NCBI RefSeq assembly: GCF_017696205.1
Contig: NZ_JAAORD010000001.1
Span: 558,001-622,000, forward strand
Length of the DNA: 64,000 nucleotides
Direction: 5' to 3'
DNA from: Prochlorococcus marinus XMU1402
Lineage (GTDB): Bacteria; Cyanobacteriota; Cyanobacteriia; PCC-6307; Cyanobiaceae
In this document: positions 8,937-19,449 of the stretch, one piece after another
Position numbering within the stretch: position 1 is the stretch's first letter
How the letters are laid out: each line of letters begins with the position of its first letter
Notes under the pieces: model-generated
The model's database searches: none
Told to the model about the DNA's origin: nothing
What the model saw: only the letters and a program-made list of their open reading frames with translations
Made by a program: the position numbers and the translations under genes

Positions 8937-11201
8937 TTATTTTTTTGATTGATGTTTGAAGATACTCACGCTTAATGGGGGCAAAGCAAGTTCTAGAGCA
9001 TTTTGATAATCATGAATATTGTAATTTATAGTTTCTTTACCTCCCATATTTCCTTTATTACTGCCTCCATATCTCGATCCGTCTGAATTAAATATCTCCT
9101 TATAAAATCCTTCTACAGGAACGCCTACTTTATATGACCCATGAGTATTAGGTGTGAAGTTGGCAACTATAACAAGCCACTCATTGGTATCGTTTTCTCT
9201 TCTCATAAAACTTATTACTGAATTAGATTTGTCATTACAATCAATCCATTGGAATCCGTAAGGATCAAAGTCGTTTTTCCATAACGCTGGTTCATTTTTA
9301 TAAAGTACGTTTAGGTCATCAATCAAGTTTCTGATACCTTTATGAGGTTCAAATTCTAGTAACTCCCATTGAAGATCATCCCAAACATTCCATTCTTGCC
9401 TTTGTCCAAATTCCATTCCCATAAATATCGTTTTTTTACCAGGGTGGGTCCACATATAAGTTAGTAAAGCTCGAGTATTTGCATATTTCTTCCAGTCATC
9501 GCCAGGCATTTTATGCAAAAGATGACTTTTCCCATGGACAACCTCATCATGACTAAGAGCAAGCATAAAGTTCTCTGTGTAGTTATATGTTATGGAGAAA
9601 GTTACGCTATTTTGATGGAATTGCCTAAACCAAGGATCTATCTCAAAATAATCGAGCATATCGTGCATCCATCCCATATTCCATTTCAAATTAAATCCTA
9701 ACCCTCCCATGTCAGTTGGTTTGGTTACCATTGGCCAAGTTGTTGATTCTTCAGCGATAGAAAGTACACCTGGGAAATGTTGGAAAAGTACATGATTAGC
9801 CTGTTGAAGAAATTTAACGGCTTCTATATTTTCATTCCCACCATTTTCATTTGGTATCCATTCTCCATCTGGGCGTAGATAATCTCTATAAAGCATTGAA
9901 GCTACAGCATCTACTCTTATGCCATCAATATGAAATTCTTCACACCAATAAACGAGGTTGGCAACTAAAAAATTTCTTACTTCGTTTCTGCTGTAATTAA
10001 ATATTAGGGTTCCCCATTCTTTGTGTTCGCCTATGCGTGAATCTCCATGCTCATAAAGATGACAACCATCAAAAAATGCTAAACCATGCTTATCTTTTGG
10101 GAAATGACCAGGTACCCAATCAAGAATTACGCCTATGCCCTCTTCATGACACTTATTGACAAACGCTCTAAATTCATTTGGAGTACCAAATCTACTTGTT
10201 GGTGCATACCAGCCTGTAACCTGGTATCCCCAAGAACCATCGAAAGGATGTTCAGATATTGGCATTAATTCAATATGAGTAAATCCTCTCTGCTTTACAT
10301 AAGGAATGAGTTTTTCGGTTAATTCAGGATAAGTTAATAATCTTGTTCCAGGTTTTAAATCTGCAGCAGGAACAGGCTCTCTAGGATTCCCATTGTCTTC
10401 AAGATATTTATTATCTGTTGATTCATGGAGCCAACTTCCTAAATGCATCTCATAAACTGAAATTGGCTTGTTAATTTGACTAGAGGAGTCTCTATTCGTA
10501 ATCCAAGAACTATCATTCCAATTAAAGTTTTTCAATTTTGAAACTATTGATCCATTTTGAGGTCTAATTTCATGAAGAAAACCGTATGGATCAGCTTTCT
10601 CATAAATATGACCTTGTTGTGTTCTTATTTCATATTTATATGTGTCTCCCTCTTTCATTGTGGGCATGAATAGTTCCCAAATTCCCCCTAATCTTTTTTG
10701 CATTGGATGATGTCTTCCATCCCAAGAATTTATATCTCCAATTATTGAGATTGATTTTGCATTTGGAGCCCATATGCATAACATCACTCCTTTTTGATTC
10801 TTTTTTTCAATGAGATGTGCTCCCATTTTTTCCCAAATATGATGATGGTTACCTTCTGCAAAAAGATGCCTATCAACTTCTCCCATCCACTCTTCTTTGT
10901 ATGACCAGGGGTCATGTTGTGTATGCTTGATCCCTCCTCGCGAAATATTTATTTCATAATTAAAGTTTGGATTTTCAGGCAGGATTGCTTCAAAAAGCCA
11001 TTTATGGTTTATTCTTTCCGCCTTATAGGTTTTATTTTTAAAATTTATTTTAACTTCGTCCGCTTCAGGCATCCATACCCTTATTACCCATTGATCTTCA
11101 TAAAAATGAGGACCTAATATTTTTAATGGATTATCATTGCAACAATTTTCTAGGTTGATAGCTTCTGATTTAATCCAGTCTGCTTGAATTGTCTCGATCA
11201 T
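8937..11201 (-). CDS. glgB: 1,4-alpha-glucan (glycogen) branching enzyme
   Basis: GlgB introduces alpha-1,6 branches into glycogen, the main carbon store. The 754-residue protein has an N-terminal N1 domain (about 25-110), a CBM48 domain (about 125-225) and a GH13 catalytic barrel. Barrel motifs include [16 protein letters not shown] with the nucleophile Asp431, IAEESTTWP with the acid/base Glu484, and [10 protein letters not shown] with the transition-state Asp. A beta-sandwich ends the protein. All catalytic residues are present. The partner synthase glgA lies in this window at 38432, so the pathway is not clustered. The CocE-type hydrolase gene starts on the same strand upstream of it. Confidence 0.97.
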   Translation of the reverse strand: MIETIQADWIKSEAINLENCCNDNPLKILGPHFYEDQWVIRVWMPEADEVKINFKNKTYKAERINHKWLFEAILPENPNFNYEINISRGGIKHTQHDPWSYKEEWMGEVDRHLFAEGNHHHIWEKMGAHLIEKKNQKGVMLCIWAPNAKSISIIGDINSWDGRHHPMQKRLGGIWELFMPTMKEGDTYKYEIRTQQGHIYEKADPYGFLHEIRPQNGSIVSKLKNFNWNDSSWITNRDSSSQINKPISVYEMHLGSWLHESTDNKYLEDNGNPREPVPAADLKPGTRLLTYPELTEKLIPYVKQRGFTHIELMPISEHPFDGSWGYQVTGWYAPTSRFGTPNEFRAFVNKCHEEGIGVILDWVPGHFPKDKHGLAFFDGCHLYEHGDSRIGEHKEWGTLIFNYSRNEVRNFLVANLVYWCEEFHIDGIRVDAVASMLYRDYLRPDGEWIPNENGGNENIEAVKFLQQANHVLFQHFPGVLSIAEESTTWPMVTKPTDMGGLGFNLKWNMGWMHDMLDYFEIDPWFRQFHQNSVTFSITYNYTENFMLALSHDEVVHGKSHLLHKMPGDDWKKYANTRALLTYMWTHPGKKTIFMGMEFGQRQEWNVWDDLQWELLEFEPHKGIRNLIDDLNVLYKNEPALWKNDFDPYGFQWIDCNDKSNSVISFMRRENDTNEWLVIVANFTPNTHGSYKVGVPVEGFYKEIFNSDGSRYGGSNKGNMGGKETINYNIHDYQNALELALPPLSVSIFKHQSKK

Positions 11202-11260
11202 GACTGGTAGATATTAAGGATTAATGATATCAAATGATTAACCAAAAAAATAATTATTTA

Positions 11261-12835
11261 TTAAAAAAAAGAGTTCATTTTCATAAATGTTTTATTAAGG
11301 CTAAAACTTAGAGTAATAATTCTATGATTTGCCGAAGGAGCTCCAAAATTGTCCTCCCCAAATCCAGGATTTACTCCAATTGCTGGATAAGCTGCTGCAG
11401 AAATAGATAAGCGAAGCTTGCTGCCCTTAACCAAACAAATATTTGTTGGCTGCATTGTTATTTGATAAGTGCATTCACAATTTATTTTGGAGTTTTTAAC
11501 CCTTAAGAATCCTGTTGAAAATTGATTCACTTTCTCATCTCGTTTTTCAACTAGAGACAAAGCAAGGCAAATATCGAAATTGGGCTGATCACTTTTTACA
11601 GTAATTTCTAATGTGGGAACTCCTTTAAAATATTGCTCCTCTTCAAAAGAATTGGTTTGAAAAACACCTACATCAAGTCGTTTATCAATAATATTTCTAT
11701 TAAACTTTCCAGGATTTGGACCCAAATGACCACCGTCAGATGGCGTAGGTCTCCATGGGTCATTAACAATTGTGAACCATCCTGATCCCTTTGAATTTAT
11801 GATTAGACTTCCATCTTCAACATCTACATTTGCTATGCCATCACTCTTGAGTCCAAAAATAAATTCAGGGTGAAATTTATTATCTAATTCGTCCCACTTT
11901 TTTAGTGAAATATTCCATATTTTCTTTTCATTTTTAGTGTCCTGAGAATAAAAAATTTTATCTGTTTTTAAATGTTTATCAAAAAATTTTAATAAAGAGT
12001 CTTGTGATCCTTCCCACCAATTTAGATGTGTCGCATTCCCAATGATAATATCAGGACTTCCACCAGCTTTTTTAGATTTTTTATAAAGATCAAAAGCACC
12101 TTTTAGATGTGGATCCCAAAGACCTCCAATAATTAACATAGGTTGTTTAATCCATTTTGAAATTGGCTCATATTCTTCAAAGGAGCAATCATTCCTAAAA
12201 TTTTTAAGCCATAGCAAAACAAAATTATTAGGATCATATTTTTTTAAAATATCAATTCCTTCCCTTAAATAACTTTTATTTTCTAAAGATAATCTTATCT
12301 TTTCCCACTCAAACAATTTATTTTCTCTTTTCATTTTTAGTGCTGCGAGTTGAAGTCCCCATGCAATATTGTTATGCCACCAATATGCTCCTCCATCTGA
12401 GCACCAATGATCCTTAATATTCATCCCAGTCATTGCTGGAGATAAACAATCGGGCGGCTTTGAATTTAATTCACCAGTTAGTTGAGTAAATCCTTGATAT
12501 GAAAAACCATATAAGCCAAGTTTTCCATTGCATTCTTTTAGAGACCTTACCCATTCATGTGTTTCTGAAGTATCACTGGCTTCTTGTTTGAAACCATTAA
12601 AAACTCCTTCAGAAGCCCCCATTCCTCTAACATCTTGAATTATTACCATATAACCTTTGGAAGCCCACCATTCGGGGTGAGAATATGTAATTGTTGAAGC
12701 TATTTCCTTACCATAAGGTTGTCTCATTAATAATGTAGGCCATGGCCCATTACCATTAGGCAGCCAAATACGTGAGCTAAGTTTGACTCCATCTCTAAGT
12801 ATTAGAGACTTATCAAACCACCTTGAACCAAACAT
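11261..12835 (-). CDS. CocE/NonD-type serine hydrolase (X-Pro dipeptidyl-peptidase S15 family)
   Basis: The 524-residue protein has an alpha/beta-hydrolase domain followed by a C-terminal jelly-roll (about 330-510), the two-part layout of cocaine esterase and alpha-amino-acid ester hydrolases. Visible motifs are IIQDVRGMGASEG, the nucleophile elbow LYGFSYQGFTQ (Ser), GGLWDPH with a probable catalytic Asp, and THLNWWEGS with a probable His. No signal peptide is seen. The substrate is unknown; hydrolysis of acyl or peptide esters is the family theme. It sits 59 bp upstream of glgB and 7 bp downstream of a small secreted protein gene. Confidence 0.8.
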   Translation of the reverse strand: MFGSRWFDKSLILRDGVKLSSRIWLPNGNGPWPTLLMRQPYGKEIASTITYSHPEWWASKGYMVIIQDVRGMGASEGVFNGFKQEASDTSETHEWVRSLKECNGKLGLYGFSYQGFTQLTGELNSKPPDCLSPAMTGMNIKDHWCSDGGAYWWHNNIAWGLQLAALKMKRENKLFEWEKIRLSLENKSYLREGIDILKKYDPNNFVLLWLKNFRNDCSFEEYEPISKWIKQPMLIIGGLWDPHLKGAFDLYKKSKKAGGSPDIIIGNATHLNWWEGSQDSLLKFFDKHLKTDKIFYSQDTKNEKKIWNISLKKWDELDNKFHPEFIFGLKSDGIANVDVEDGSLIINSKGSGWFTIVNDPWRPTPSDGGHLGPNPGKFNRNIIDKRLDVGVFQTNSFEEEQYFKGVPTLEITVKSDQPNFDICLALSLVEKRDEKVNQFSTGFLRVKNSKINCECTYQITMQPTNICLVKGSKLRLSISAAAYPAIGVNPGFGEDNFGAPSANHRIITLSFSLNKTFMKMNSFF

Positions 12836-12842
12836 TTAAGCT

Positions 12843-13109
12843 TCAAATAATATCTGGACAGTGCAGTCCAATGACGTAAATAGAAAAGATTTCTGCGTTA
12901 ACAGGAGTTAGCTTATTTCGTTTTGATACATAGTCTATAGCTTCGTTTTCACTCGCGGAAACACCTTTTGAATTCAGCTCTCTAAACTTATTACATATAT
13001 TTTTAGCTTCGCCGGGATTCTTTTTTACACTTTCTAATAAGTTTGATTGACTAAAAACAGGATATGAAGAGAAGGGAAATAAAAATAAAAAGAATAAGAA
13101 AAATTTCAT
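12843..13109 (-). CDS. small exported protein, function unknown
   Basis: This 88-residue protein has an N-terminal signal peptide (MKFFLFFLFLFPFSSYPVFS, cleavage probably after FS). The mature part is about 67 residues and is predicted to be helical. Two Cys (in NICNKF and LHCPDII) could form a disulfide in the periplasm or lumen. It is only 7 bp upstream of the CocE-type hydrolase gene on the same strand. I do not recognise the family. Confidence 0.65.
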   Translation of the reverse strand: MKFFLFFLFLFPFSSYPVFSQSNLLESVKKNPGEAKNICNKFRELNSKGVSASENEAIDYVSKRNKLTPVNAEIFSIYVIGLHCPDII

Positions 13110-13161
13110 TATTAATTAATTTTTTTTAATTCTACAATAAAAATTTTTTTTAACCAAGATT

Positions 13162-13569
13162 TCAATAAGATTTATAGACTTGCTTAGCTCTTTTAATCCA
13201 TTGTTTTAAGAGAGCAAAAGTTATCTCCGACTCAGTTTTTACTCTAAGACTTCTTTCTAATCTACCTATTTTGGCTTCTAACTCGTACGGCGTAGATAGT
13301 GATAATGATTTAATAGATCCAATACCGCAATGTAAAAGAAGATTTGCTTCTGGTGGTGAAATTTCAACTTCTTTTTTAAAAATGGCAATAGCTCTTATTT
13401 TCTTTAAATTATTTAATGTACATAGTGGAGATTTCTTTTGAATCTCATTTAGGTCAAATTCTGATAGATTACTTAATTTTTCAAGGTCAACTAGATTGTT
13501 TTTAAGAAAAAAGGATTTTTCATGTCTAAAGTTAGTAGGAAAATAATCTAAAAAGGTTTTGCTTCCCAT
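13162..13569 (-). CDS. DUF4332-like helix-hairpin-helix protein
   Basis: The 135-residue protein consists of short helices with a pattern like DUF4332: residues about 80-115 read LLLHCGIGSIKSLSLSTPYE, resembling the L..aGI.s...L...tp..L module related to helix-hairpin-helix DNA-binding motifs. The earlier half (LVDLEKLSNLSEFDLNEI) looks like a second, diverged copy. No membrane segment or catalytic motif is visible. Function is unknown and nucleic-acid binding is only a possibility. It lies 11 bp downstream of the DUF2518-like gene. Confidence 0.55.
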   Translation of the reverse strand: MGSKTFLDYFPTNFRHEKSFFLKNNLVDLEKLSNLSEFDLNEIQKKSPLCTLNNLKKIRAIAIFKKEVEISPPEANLLLHCGIGSIKSLSLSTPYELEAKIGRLERSLRVKTESEITFALLKQWIKRAKQVYKSY

Positions 13570-13580
13570 TTTTTCGGAGA

Positions 13581-14024
13581 CTAATTCATTGTGACATTTT
13601 TCTGAATTTCTCCTATTACCACAGGCTTACTTATCCCATCTGAAATTTTTTCAAGTTTTCTTATCTTTATTTTTACGTTTGCACCCGACCTGCTACCTTT
13701 CTTAAGATTTTCTGAAAGTTGCTTTAGAGTTGGTTCAATATACTCCTCCTGGAAGTCATCATCTGCTTTAGCAATAATCAAATCGAAACCGTTGTCATAA
13801 ACAATTGGAACATATTTTGCACCTTCTATTACTACATTTTCAGTGTAACTTTGTATAAATGCCCAACTGCTTAAAGAAAGTAATAATGAGAAGATTGTTG
13901 CTCCTATTATTCGAAATTTAAAACCAAAATTTAATATAAAAGCTGCTATAGCGCAAATAAATAGGAATATGCCCAAGAATCCAAAAATTTTGGGAGTGTT
14001 CTCTAATAGTTCAAAAAAAGACAT
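13581..14024 (-). CDS. Ycf51-like (DUF2518) membrane protein
   Basis: The 147-residue protein begins with two predicted membrane helices (about 12-32 and 37-55). These are followed by a soluble domain with AKYVPIVYDNGFDLIIAKAD and KIRKLEKISDG. Length, topology and this soluble part resemble the Ycf51/DUF2518 family of cyanobacteria and some red algal plastids, which has no known function. It is divergent from the TamB-like gene, with about 50 bp between the starts, so the two may share a control region. Confidence 0.6.
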   Translation of the reverse strand: MSFFELLENTPKIFGFLGIFLFICAIAAFILNFGFKFRIIGATIFSLLLSLSSWAFIQSYTENVVIEGAKYVPIVYDNGFDLIIAKADDDFQEEYIEPTLKQLSENLKKGSRSGANVKIKIRKLEKISDGISKPVVIGEIQKNVTMN

Positions 14025-14076
14025 TTACTGGCTTTGACCTAATTAATTTCTTATATTTTGTAAGCCTACTCTATTT

Positions 14077-17000
14077 TTGGGTTCTAACTTGAAAAAAATT
14101 AGATCTCTAAATCTAAATGCAAAAATTCTATTAGTAGGTATTATTGTGTCCTCAGGATTTTTAGGCACCTTTTTATTAAATAATCTTTTAAGAGATAACT
14201 ATAATTCTAGGAAATCGGAACTCGAAGATAGAGTTGAGAATTTTTTAAATAAAAAGGTTTCTTTAGGTGACTATTCCGGGATAAGATTTCTAGGTTTTTC
14301 TTTGGGGAATTCAAAAATTACTGATGAAAAAAATCGAGATTCTTTAATTAAAGCTAAAAATGTGTATGTAGGGATTATGCCTTTAAGATCTTTTTTAAAG
14401 CAAAAATGGGTTGTAAAAATAACACCTTCCAAAACTGAAATAAATATAGATAGAGATTTTTTTAAAAGTGATGAATCATATAAAAAATCTCGAAGCACAA
14501 AAAAATTAAAATCAAATTATGAATTGAATTTAAACTTAAATAATTATTCTAATTTAAGGCTTAAAAATTTAGGATTAAAAACAAAGGTAAAAGGTAATTT
14601 TATATTCAATTCCATTGATAGAAAAATCATTGCAAATATAAGTTCTAAATTTGACGGAAAAGGTTTTTTAAAATTTAAATTTAATACGAAATTAAATAAT
14701 GACTTTTTAAGGCTTGAGTTATTTTCAAGGGGATTAGATCTTAAGAACACACAATATAATATTGGTAGCAGAAAAATTAGTCTTAAGAGTGGAAAATTTA
14801 AATCTAACTTTAAATTTATCAAATCACCAAAGAGAACATTTTGCGAAGGAAGATTTTCTTTAAATCAATTAGAAATAAATTCGGAAGCTTTATCGGAGAA
14901 TATAAATTCAAATTCAACTAGGTTTTTTTGTAAAGATAATAATTTAATAGGAAGCTCAGGAAACTTAAATTATGGAACTTTATTATCCAATTTTAATATT
15001 AATATTCCATTAAACGAAACCTCTAATAAAATTGAGCTTCAAGGCAGCATTGGATATATTAATAGTCTTAATCCAGATATTAAATTATCAGGTAATATTC
15101 CTTACTGGTTTGATAAGAGAGGAATTAATTTTGGAAATATAGATTCAACCTTTGATATAAATAGAACTCAACTATCTAACTTAAATATTTTCAGAAAAAA
15201 TAATATAAGTGGTTTTGTTACTGCTAATGGAGAATTAAAAGGAAAAATTAATGATCCCAATATTTCTATAAACTTTAATGTTGATTATCCTAATTATAAA
15301 GGTATTCGTATTAGAGAAATATGGGAAGGGAATATTAAAAATAATAATAATAAATACCAATTAAATATGAAGAATAGATATTCTCCAATACCTTCATTTC
15401 TTTCTATTAAATTTGATTCTAATCTAAAATTAGATAATGTAGCTTTCAGTAGAGTTTTTAACTCTAATAAAGGGAGTATAGAAATAGTTAAAGAGAATAG
15501 TAATTATATTTGGAGAGCTGATAATTTTCCTCTTGATGAGCTTGAATTATCTTTAACTAATAATCAATTCGATAGAATTAAAGGAATTATTAATGGACAG
15601 GGATCAATATCTTTAGACCAATCTATCCTTGATGGGCGGTTGGCTTGGAGTTCGGGTAAATATAGAAATATAAAGTTGGCAAATTCATTATTTGATTTTA
15701 GCTTTAAAGATAATTCTTTTTATGTTAACTCCTCATTATATCCAGTCGACGGGGGAATTATTGAGGTTGAATATGACTCAAAAAATAATAATTTAATTAA
15801 TTTAGACTTTTATAATATAAGTACTAGTTGGACGATCCTAACTGCCATTGATATTTTTAATTTTGAAAATAAACAAGTTATTCCAACAAAAAAATCTAAT
15901 ATCTTGGATGATTTGGAAATAAATAAAGATGATATTTCATTTAAAGAGAGGATCGATTTTATAAATAATTTTATCGCCGAGAATAATGCGTTAGGAGACA
16001 AATTTAACTTGAAAAAATACTTTAGTAAATTTAGAAGTAGATATAATGGGAAAATAAATATTAAAGGAGATAGACCACAAAACTACAAAATAAATGCAAA
16101 ATTAAATGGCTACCTTAATACCTCTAGAGATGATTACAAAAAAAATAAAGACGAATTCTCTGTAGATTTGGAAGGAGGAATACTAAAAGGTGAAGGTTCT
16201 TTAAGGATTAAAAAAATGCCTTTAAGTGTTGCAAATATCTTTTTAAATCAGCCAAAAGACTTTCAGGGAAATATGGATTTGGATTTATCTTATAATCTTG
16301 ATACAAAATCTTTTTCTAGTGAAATTTCTTCCAATAATACATCAATAAAAAATAATAAATTAGTTTTTGATAAAGGAAAAATTCAATACAGCAGTTCTAA
16401 TTTTGTTGTTGATTTTGCCTTGTTATTAAATGAATCTGAAATACCTACTATTATAAATGGCTTAATACCAATAAATAAAACTGATAAATTAGGCCTTAGA
16501 TTAATAGGAAATGGAAAAATTATTGAATTAATAGATATTTTGGCAGAAGACTACTTTACTTTTGAGAAAGGTGATGTAAATCTTAGAATGATAATAAAAG
16601 GTACTAGAAATAAACCTATATTAAATGGTTTTGTAGTAATAAAAGATTCTGAAATTGATCTTTATAAAAATAAAATAAAAGATATTAATAGTTCGATAAT
16701 TTTTGATTTTGATAATTTAGAGATTAAAACTTTAAAAGCAAAAACCGAAAATTCAGGAAATATTTTTATAAAAGGTTCTTTACCCTTTTATAGTAAAAAT
16801 GATTTAGGGAAGTTAGGGATTAATTTGATAACAAATAAATTTAATTTAAAGACGGATAATTTGGATTTTTTAATAGACTCAGAAATAGACTTAAATGGAT
16901 CATTTGAAAAACCTGTTTTGGGAGGTAATCTATCTCTTAATAATGGATTCATCAATTTTAATATTGCCAATCAAAATAATAAGGTAGATAATATTAAACA

Positions 17001-18057
17001 AAAAAATGATAAAAAGGATTGGCCAGAACTCTATTGGAATAAGAATAAAAATATTGAAATAATTTCAAATGAATCAATTCTGAATTCAGTTCTTCTAGGG
17101 GAAACTTTGCCAAATTATTTAGATAACTTGAGTTTTAAAAATCTTAAATTAAAACTAGGTCCAGAATTTATAGTTCAATACTCAAATATTTTTAAAGCTC
17201 ATCTAGAGACAAAATTAGATTTAGAAATCAAGGGAGGTGTTGGAGATGATCTAAATGCAAGAGGATGGATTTATTTAAAGAAAGGTACAGCTAATTTATA
17301 TACCACCCCCTTTAAACTCGATAAAAACAAGGAAAATTTTATTTTGTTCGCATCAAGAAGTGGGGTAGTTCCATTAATAAATCTTTCTCTTGTAAGTAGA
17401 GTCCCAGATTCAATAATACCTATAAATCAAAATAATCAAGATACAAATATTTCTGGTGATTTAGGTGTAGATAATACAGGTGGAATTGGTTCATTTGGGA
17501 TTGGCAATACGAGGTTAATTAGAATTGAGGCCTCTTATGAAGGATTTTTAGATCAGTTGTCTTTCGAGGATGAAAATAAAAAAATCCAATTAAGAAGTAC
17601 CCCTAATTACACTAGATCACAAATTATTGGTTTGATTGGAGGTAATTCAGCAAATTTGATTAATAGAGCATTTATTTCTCAGATTAATAATGCGGATGCT
17701 TTTAGTGAAAAATTTCAGTTTTCTTTGTATCCAGCCTTAATAGAAAAAAATAATTCTTTAAATAATATTTTTTCTGATGAAAATGTAGATTTAAATAATG
17801 TTAATGAGTCAACTTCTAATAAAGGCATATCCTCTCAAGAATGGGTTGCAGAAATAGGTTTTGATATTACTGATTCTATAAATTTCTCTGTACAATCTAT
17901 TCCCGGTAGAGATGATTTGCCTCCTACGGGCATAATTACCTTACAAGTCGATCCAAACAATAAAATAATTGACAAAAACTTAGATTTAGAATTATTAGGT
18001 TCTTCTGATTCTAATGGAGATTGGAAGAGTCAATTACAATTATTCTATAGATATTAA
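14077..18057 (+). CDS. TamB/Tic236-like (DUF490) inner-membrane anchored transport protein
   Basis: The protein is 1326 residues long. A single signal-anchor helix (about residues 16-37, ILLVGIIVSSGFLGTFLL) is followed by a very long, Asn/Lys-rich, strand-dominated region. Repeated modules of the type LNG.., G.L... and S...L..G fit the hydrophobic-groove beta-taco seen in TamB. The last 350 residues hold the conserved DUF490 core, including ARGWIYLKKGTANLYTTPF, GNTRLIRIEASYEG, and an aromatic C terminus (LQLFYRY) like an outer-membrane targeting end. TamB proteins span the periplasm and act in outer-membrane protein or lipid delivery; Tic236 is the chloroplast relative. The start is TTG at 14077, with a second TTG at 14089; no ATG is near. 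Confidence 0.85.
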   Translation: MGSNLKKIRSLNLNAKILLVGIIVSSGFLGTFLLNNLLRDNYNSRKSELEDRVENFLNKKVSLGDYSGIRFLGFSLGNSKITDEKNRDSLIKAKNVYVGIMPLRSFLKQKWVVKITPSKTEINIDRDFFKSDESYKKSRSTKKLKSNYELNLNLNNYSNLRLKNLGLKTKVKGNFIFNSIDRKIIANISSKFDGKGFLKFKFNTKLNNDFLRLELFSRGLDLKNTQYNIGSRKISLKSGKFKSNFKFIKSPKRTFCEGRFSLNQLEINSEALSENINSNSTRFFCKDNNLIGSSGNLNYGTLLSNFNINIPLNETSNKIELQGSIGYINSLNPDIKLSGNIPYWFDKRGINFGNIDSTFDINRTQLSNLNIFRKNNISGFVTANGELKGKINDPNISINFNVDYPNYKGIRIREIWEGNIKNNNNKYQLNMKNRYSPIPSFLSIKFDSNLKLDNVAFSRVFNSNKGSIEIVKENSNYIWRADNFPLDELELSLTNNQFDRIKGIINGQGSISLDQSILDGRLAWSSGKYRNIKLANSLFDFSFKDNSFYVNSSLYPVDGGIIEVEYDSKNNNLINLDFYNISTSWTILTAIDIFNFENKQVIPTKKSNILDDLEINKDDISFKERIDFINNFIAENNALGDKFNLKKYFSKFRSRYNGKINIKGDRPQNYKINAKLNGYLNTSRDDYKKNKDEFSVDLEGGILKGEGSLRIKKMPLSVANIFLNQPKDFQGNMDLDLSYNLDTKSFSSEISSNNTSIKNNKLVFDKGKIQYSSSNFVVDFALLLNESEIPTIINGLIPINKTDKLGLRLIGNGKIIELIDILAEDYFTFEKGDVNLRMIIKGTRNKPILNGFVVIKDSEIDLYKNKIKDINSSIIFDFDNLEIKTLKAKTENSGNIFIKGSLPFYSKNDLGKLGINLITNKFNLKTDNLDFLIDSEIDLNGSFEKPVLGGNLSLNNGFINFNIANQNNKVDNIKQKNDKKDWPELYWNKNKNIEIISNESILNSVLLGETLPNYLDNLSFKNLKLKLGPEFIVQYSNIFKAHLETKLDLEIKGGVGDDLNARGWIYLKKGTANLYTTPFKLDKNKENFILFASRSGVVPLINLSLVSRVPDSIIPINQNNQDTNISGDLGVDNTGGIGSFGIGNTRLIRIEASYEGFLDQLSFEDENKKIQLRSTPNYTRSQIIGLIGGNSANLINRAFISQINNADAFSEKFQFSLYPALIEKNNSLNNIFSDENVDLNNVNESTSNKGISSQEWVAEIGFDITDSINFSVQSIPGRDDLPPTGIITLQVDPNNKIIDKNLDLELLGSSDSNGDWKSQLQLFYRY

Positions 18058-18111
18058 TTCACAAACATAATCGCTTTTAAAATAGTTTTTCTGACCTATT
18101 ATTTATTAATA

Positions 18112-18127
18112 AAATAAATAAATAAAT
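18112..18127. repeat. four AAAT tetranucleotide repeats directly before proA
   Basis: Four perfect AAAT units occupy 18112-18127 and end exactly at the proA ATG. They fill the place where a Shine-Dalgarno would lie, and no purine-rich AGGA element is seen. A change in copy number would alter leader length without touching the reading frame. Confidence 0.75.
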
Positions 18128-19438
18128 ATGGAAGATATTTTTGAAGTTCCTCAACCAGGAAAAGATCTTTTAGAAAAAGCTCATCAAGTTCGTCTGGCTT
18201 CAATAAAAATTAGTCAAGCTGAAAATAATAATAGAATTAAAGCCTTAAATTTTATGGCTGATTATCTAGAAAAAAATACTAAACAAATTTTAGATGCTAA
18301 TAATGAAGACTATATAAAAGCAGAAAAGAAAGGTATTTCTAACGCTTTGCTCTCTAGATTGAAGTTATCAAAAGAAAAATTAAATTCAGGAATTGAAGGA
18401 GTAAGAAAAGTTGGGGATTTGGCTGATCCTGTGGATCAAGTTCAAATTAAAAGAGAACTTTCCAAAGGACTGATCATAGAGAGAAAGACTGTACCTATAG
18501 GTGTCCTCGGGATTATTTTTGAATCAAGACCTGATGCTGTTATGCAGATTAGTTCTCTAGCAATAAGATCTGGCAATGGAGTTATTTTAAAGGGTGGAAG
18601 TGAAGCTAGTTCAACAAATACTGCAATAGTCAAAGCATTAAAAGATGGATTACACGAATCAGGCCTTGATGAAAATGCAATATGTTTACTTACAAGTAGG
18701 AAAGATAGTATGTCCATGTTAAATCTTGATAAGTATATTAATTTAATAATTCCTAGAGGAAGTAATGAATTAGTTAAATTTATTCAAGACAATACAAGAA
18801 TTCCAGTGCTAGGCCATGCTGATGGAATTTGTCATTTGTTTGTAGATAATGAGGTAAATCTTGAGATGGCTTTGTCTGTGGCACTGGACAGTAAAATTCA
18901 ATATCCTGCGGCGTGTAATGCTATAGAAACTTTATTATTGCATAAAGATATTGCACCAGCATTTCTTGAAAAGGCTATACCTTTATTTGATTCAAATAAC
19001 GTTAAATTAGTCGGAGATAAAAAATCTGTAGAATTAGGTATACAGTATGAGGCTAGTTTAGAAGATTGGAAAACTGAATATTTAGATTTAATTTTATCAA
19101 TAAAAATTGTTGACAATCTTGATGAAGCCATTACACATATTCAGAAATATAGTTCAAAACATACAGATGGAATAATTACTGAAAATTTAAGTACGGCTAA
19201 TAAATTTATGAATGTAGTTGATAGTGCGGGTGTTTTTCATAATTGCTCAACAAGATTTGCAGATGGATTTAGATATGGATTCGGAGCTGAAGTTGGGATA
19301 TCTACTCAAACTCTGCCCCCAAGAGGACCTGTAGGCCTAGAGGGTTTGGTTACATATAAGTATTTCCTTAAAGGGGATGGAAATATAGTTGATGATTTTT
19401 CATCTGGAAAGGCTGTCTTTACTCATAAGGATCTTTAG
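18128..19438 (+). CDS. proA: gamma-glutamyl phosphate reductase
   Basis: ProA reduces L-glutamyl-5-phosphate to the semialdehyde with NADPH, the second step of proline synthesis. The 436-residue protein has the aldehyde-dehydrogenase-like fold. Typical features are VPIGVLGIIFESRPDA, the nucleotide-binding GNGVILKGGSEA, the IPRGSNELV loop, and the catalytic Cys in YPAACNAIETLL. The C-terminal signature is FRYGFGAEVGIST with RGPVGLEGL. The length is normal. folB follows with a 11-bp gap to its ATG. Confidence 0.97.
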   Translation: MEDIFEVPQPGKDLLEKAHQVRLASIKISQAENNNRIKALNFMADYLEKNTKQILDANNEDYIKAEKKGISNALLSRLKLSKEKLNSGIEGVRKVGDLADPVDQVQIKRELSKGLIIERKTVPIGVLGIIFESRPDAVMQISSLAIRSGNGVILKGGSEASSTNTAIVKALKDGLHESGLDENAICLLTSRKDSMSMLNLDKYINLIIPRGSNELVKFIQDNTRIPVLGHADGICHLFVDNEVNLEMALSVALDSKIQYPAACNAIETLLLHKDIAPAFLEKAIPLFDSNNVKLVGDKKSVELGIQYEASLEDWKTEYLDLILSIKIVDNLDEAITHIQKYSSKHTDGIITENLSTANKFMNVVDSAGVFHNCSTRFADGFRYGFGAEVGISTQTLPPRGPVGLEGLVTYKYFLKGDGNIVDDFSSGKAVFTHKDL

Positions 19439-19449
19439 ATTTTTTGAAG

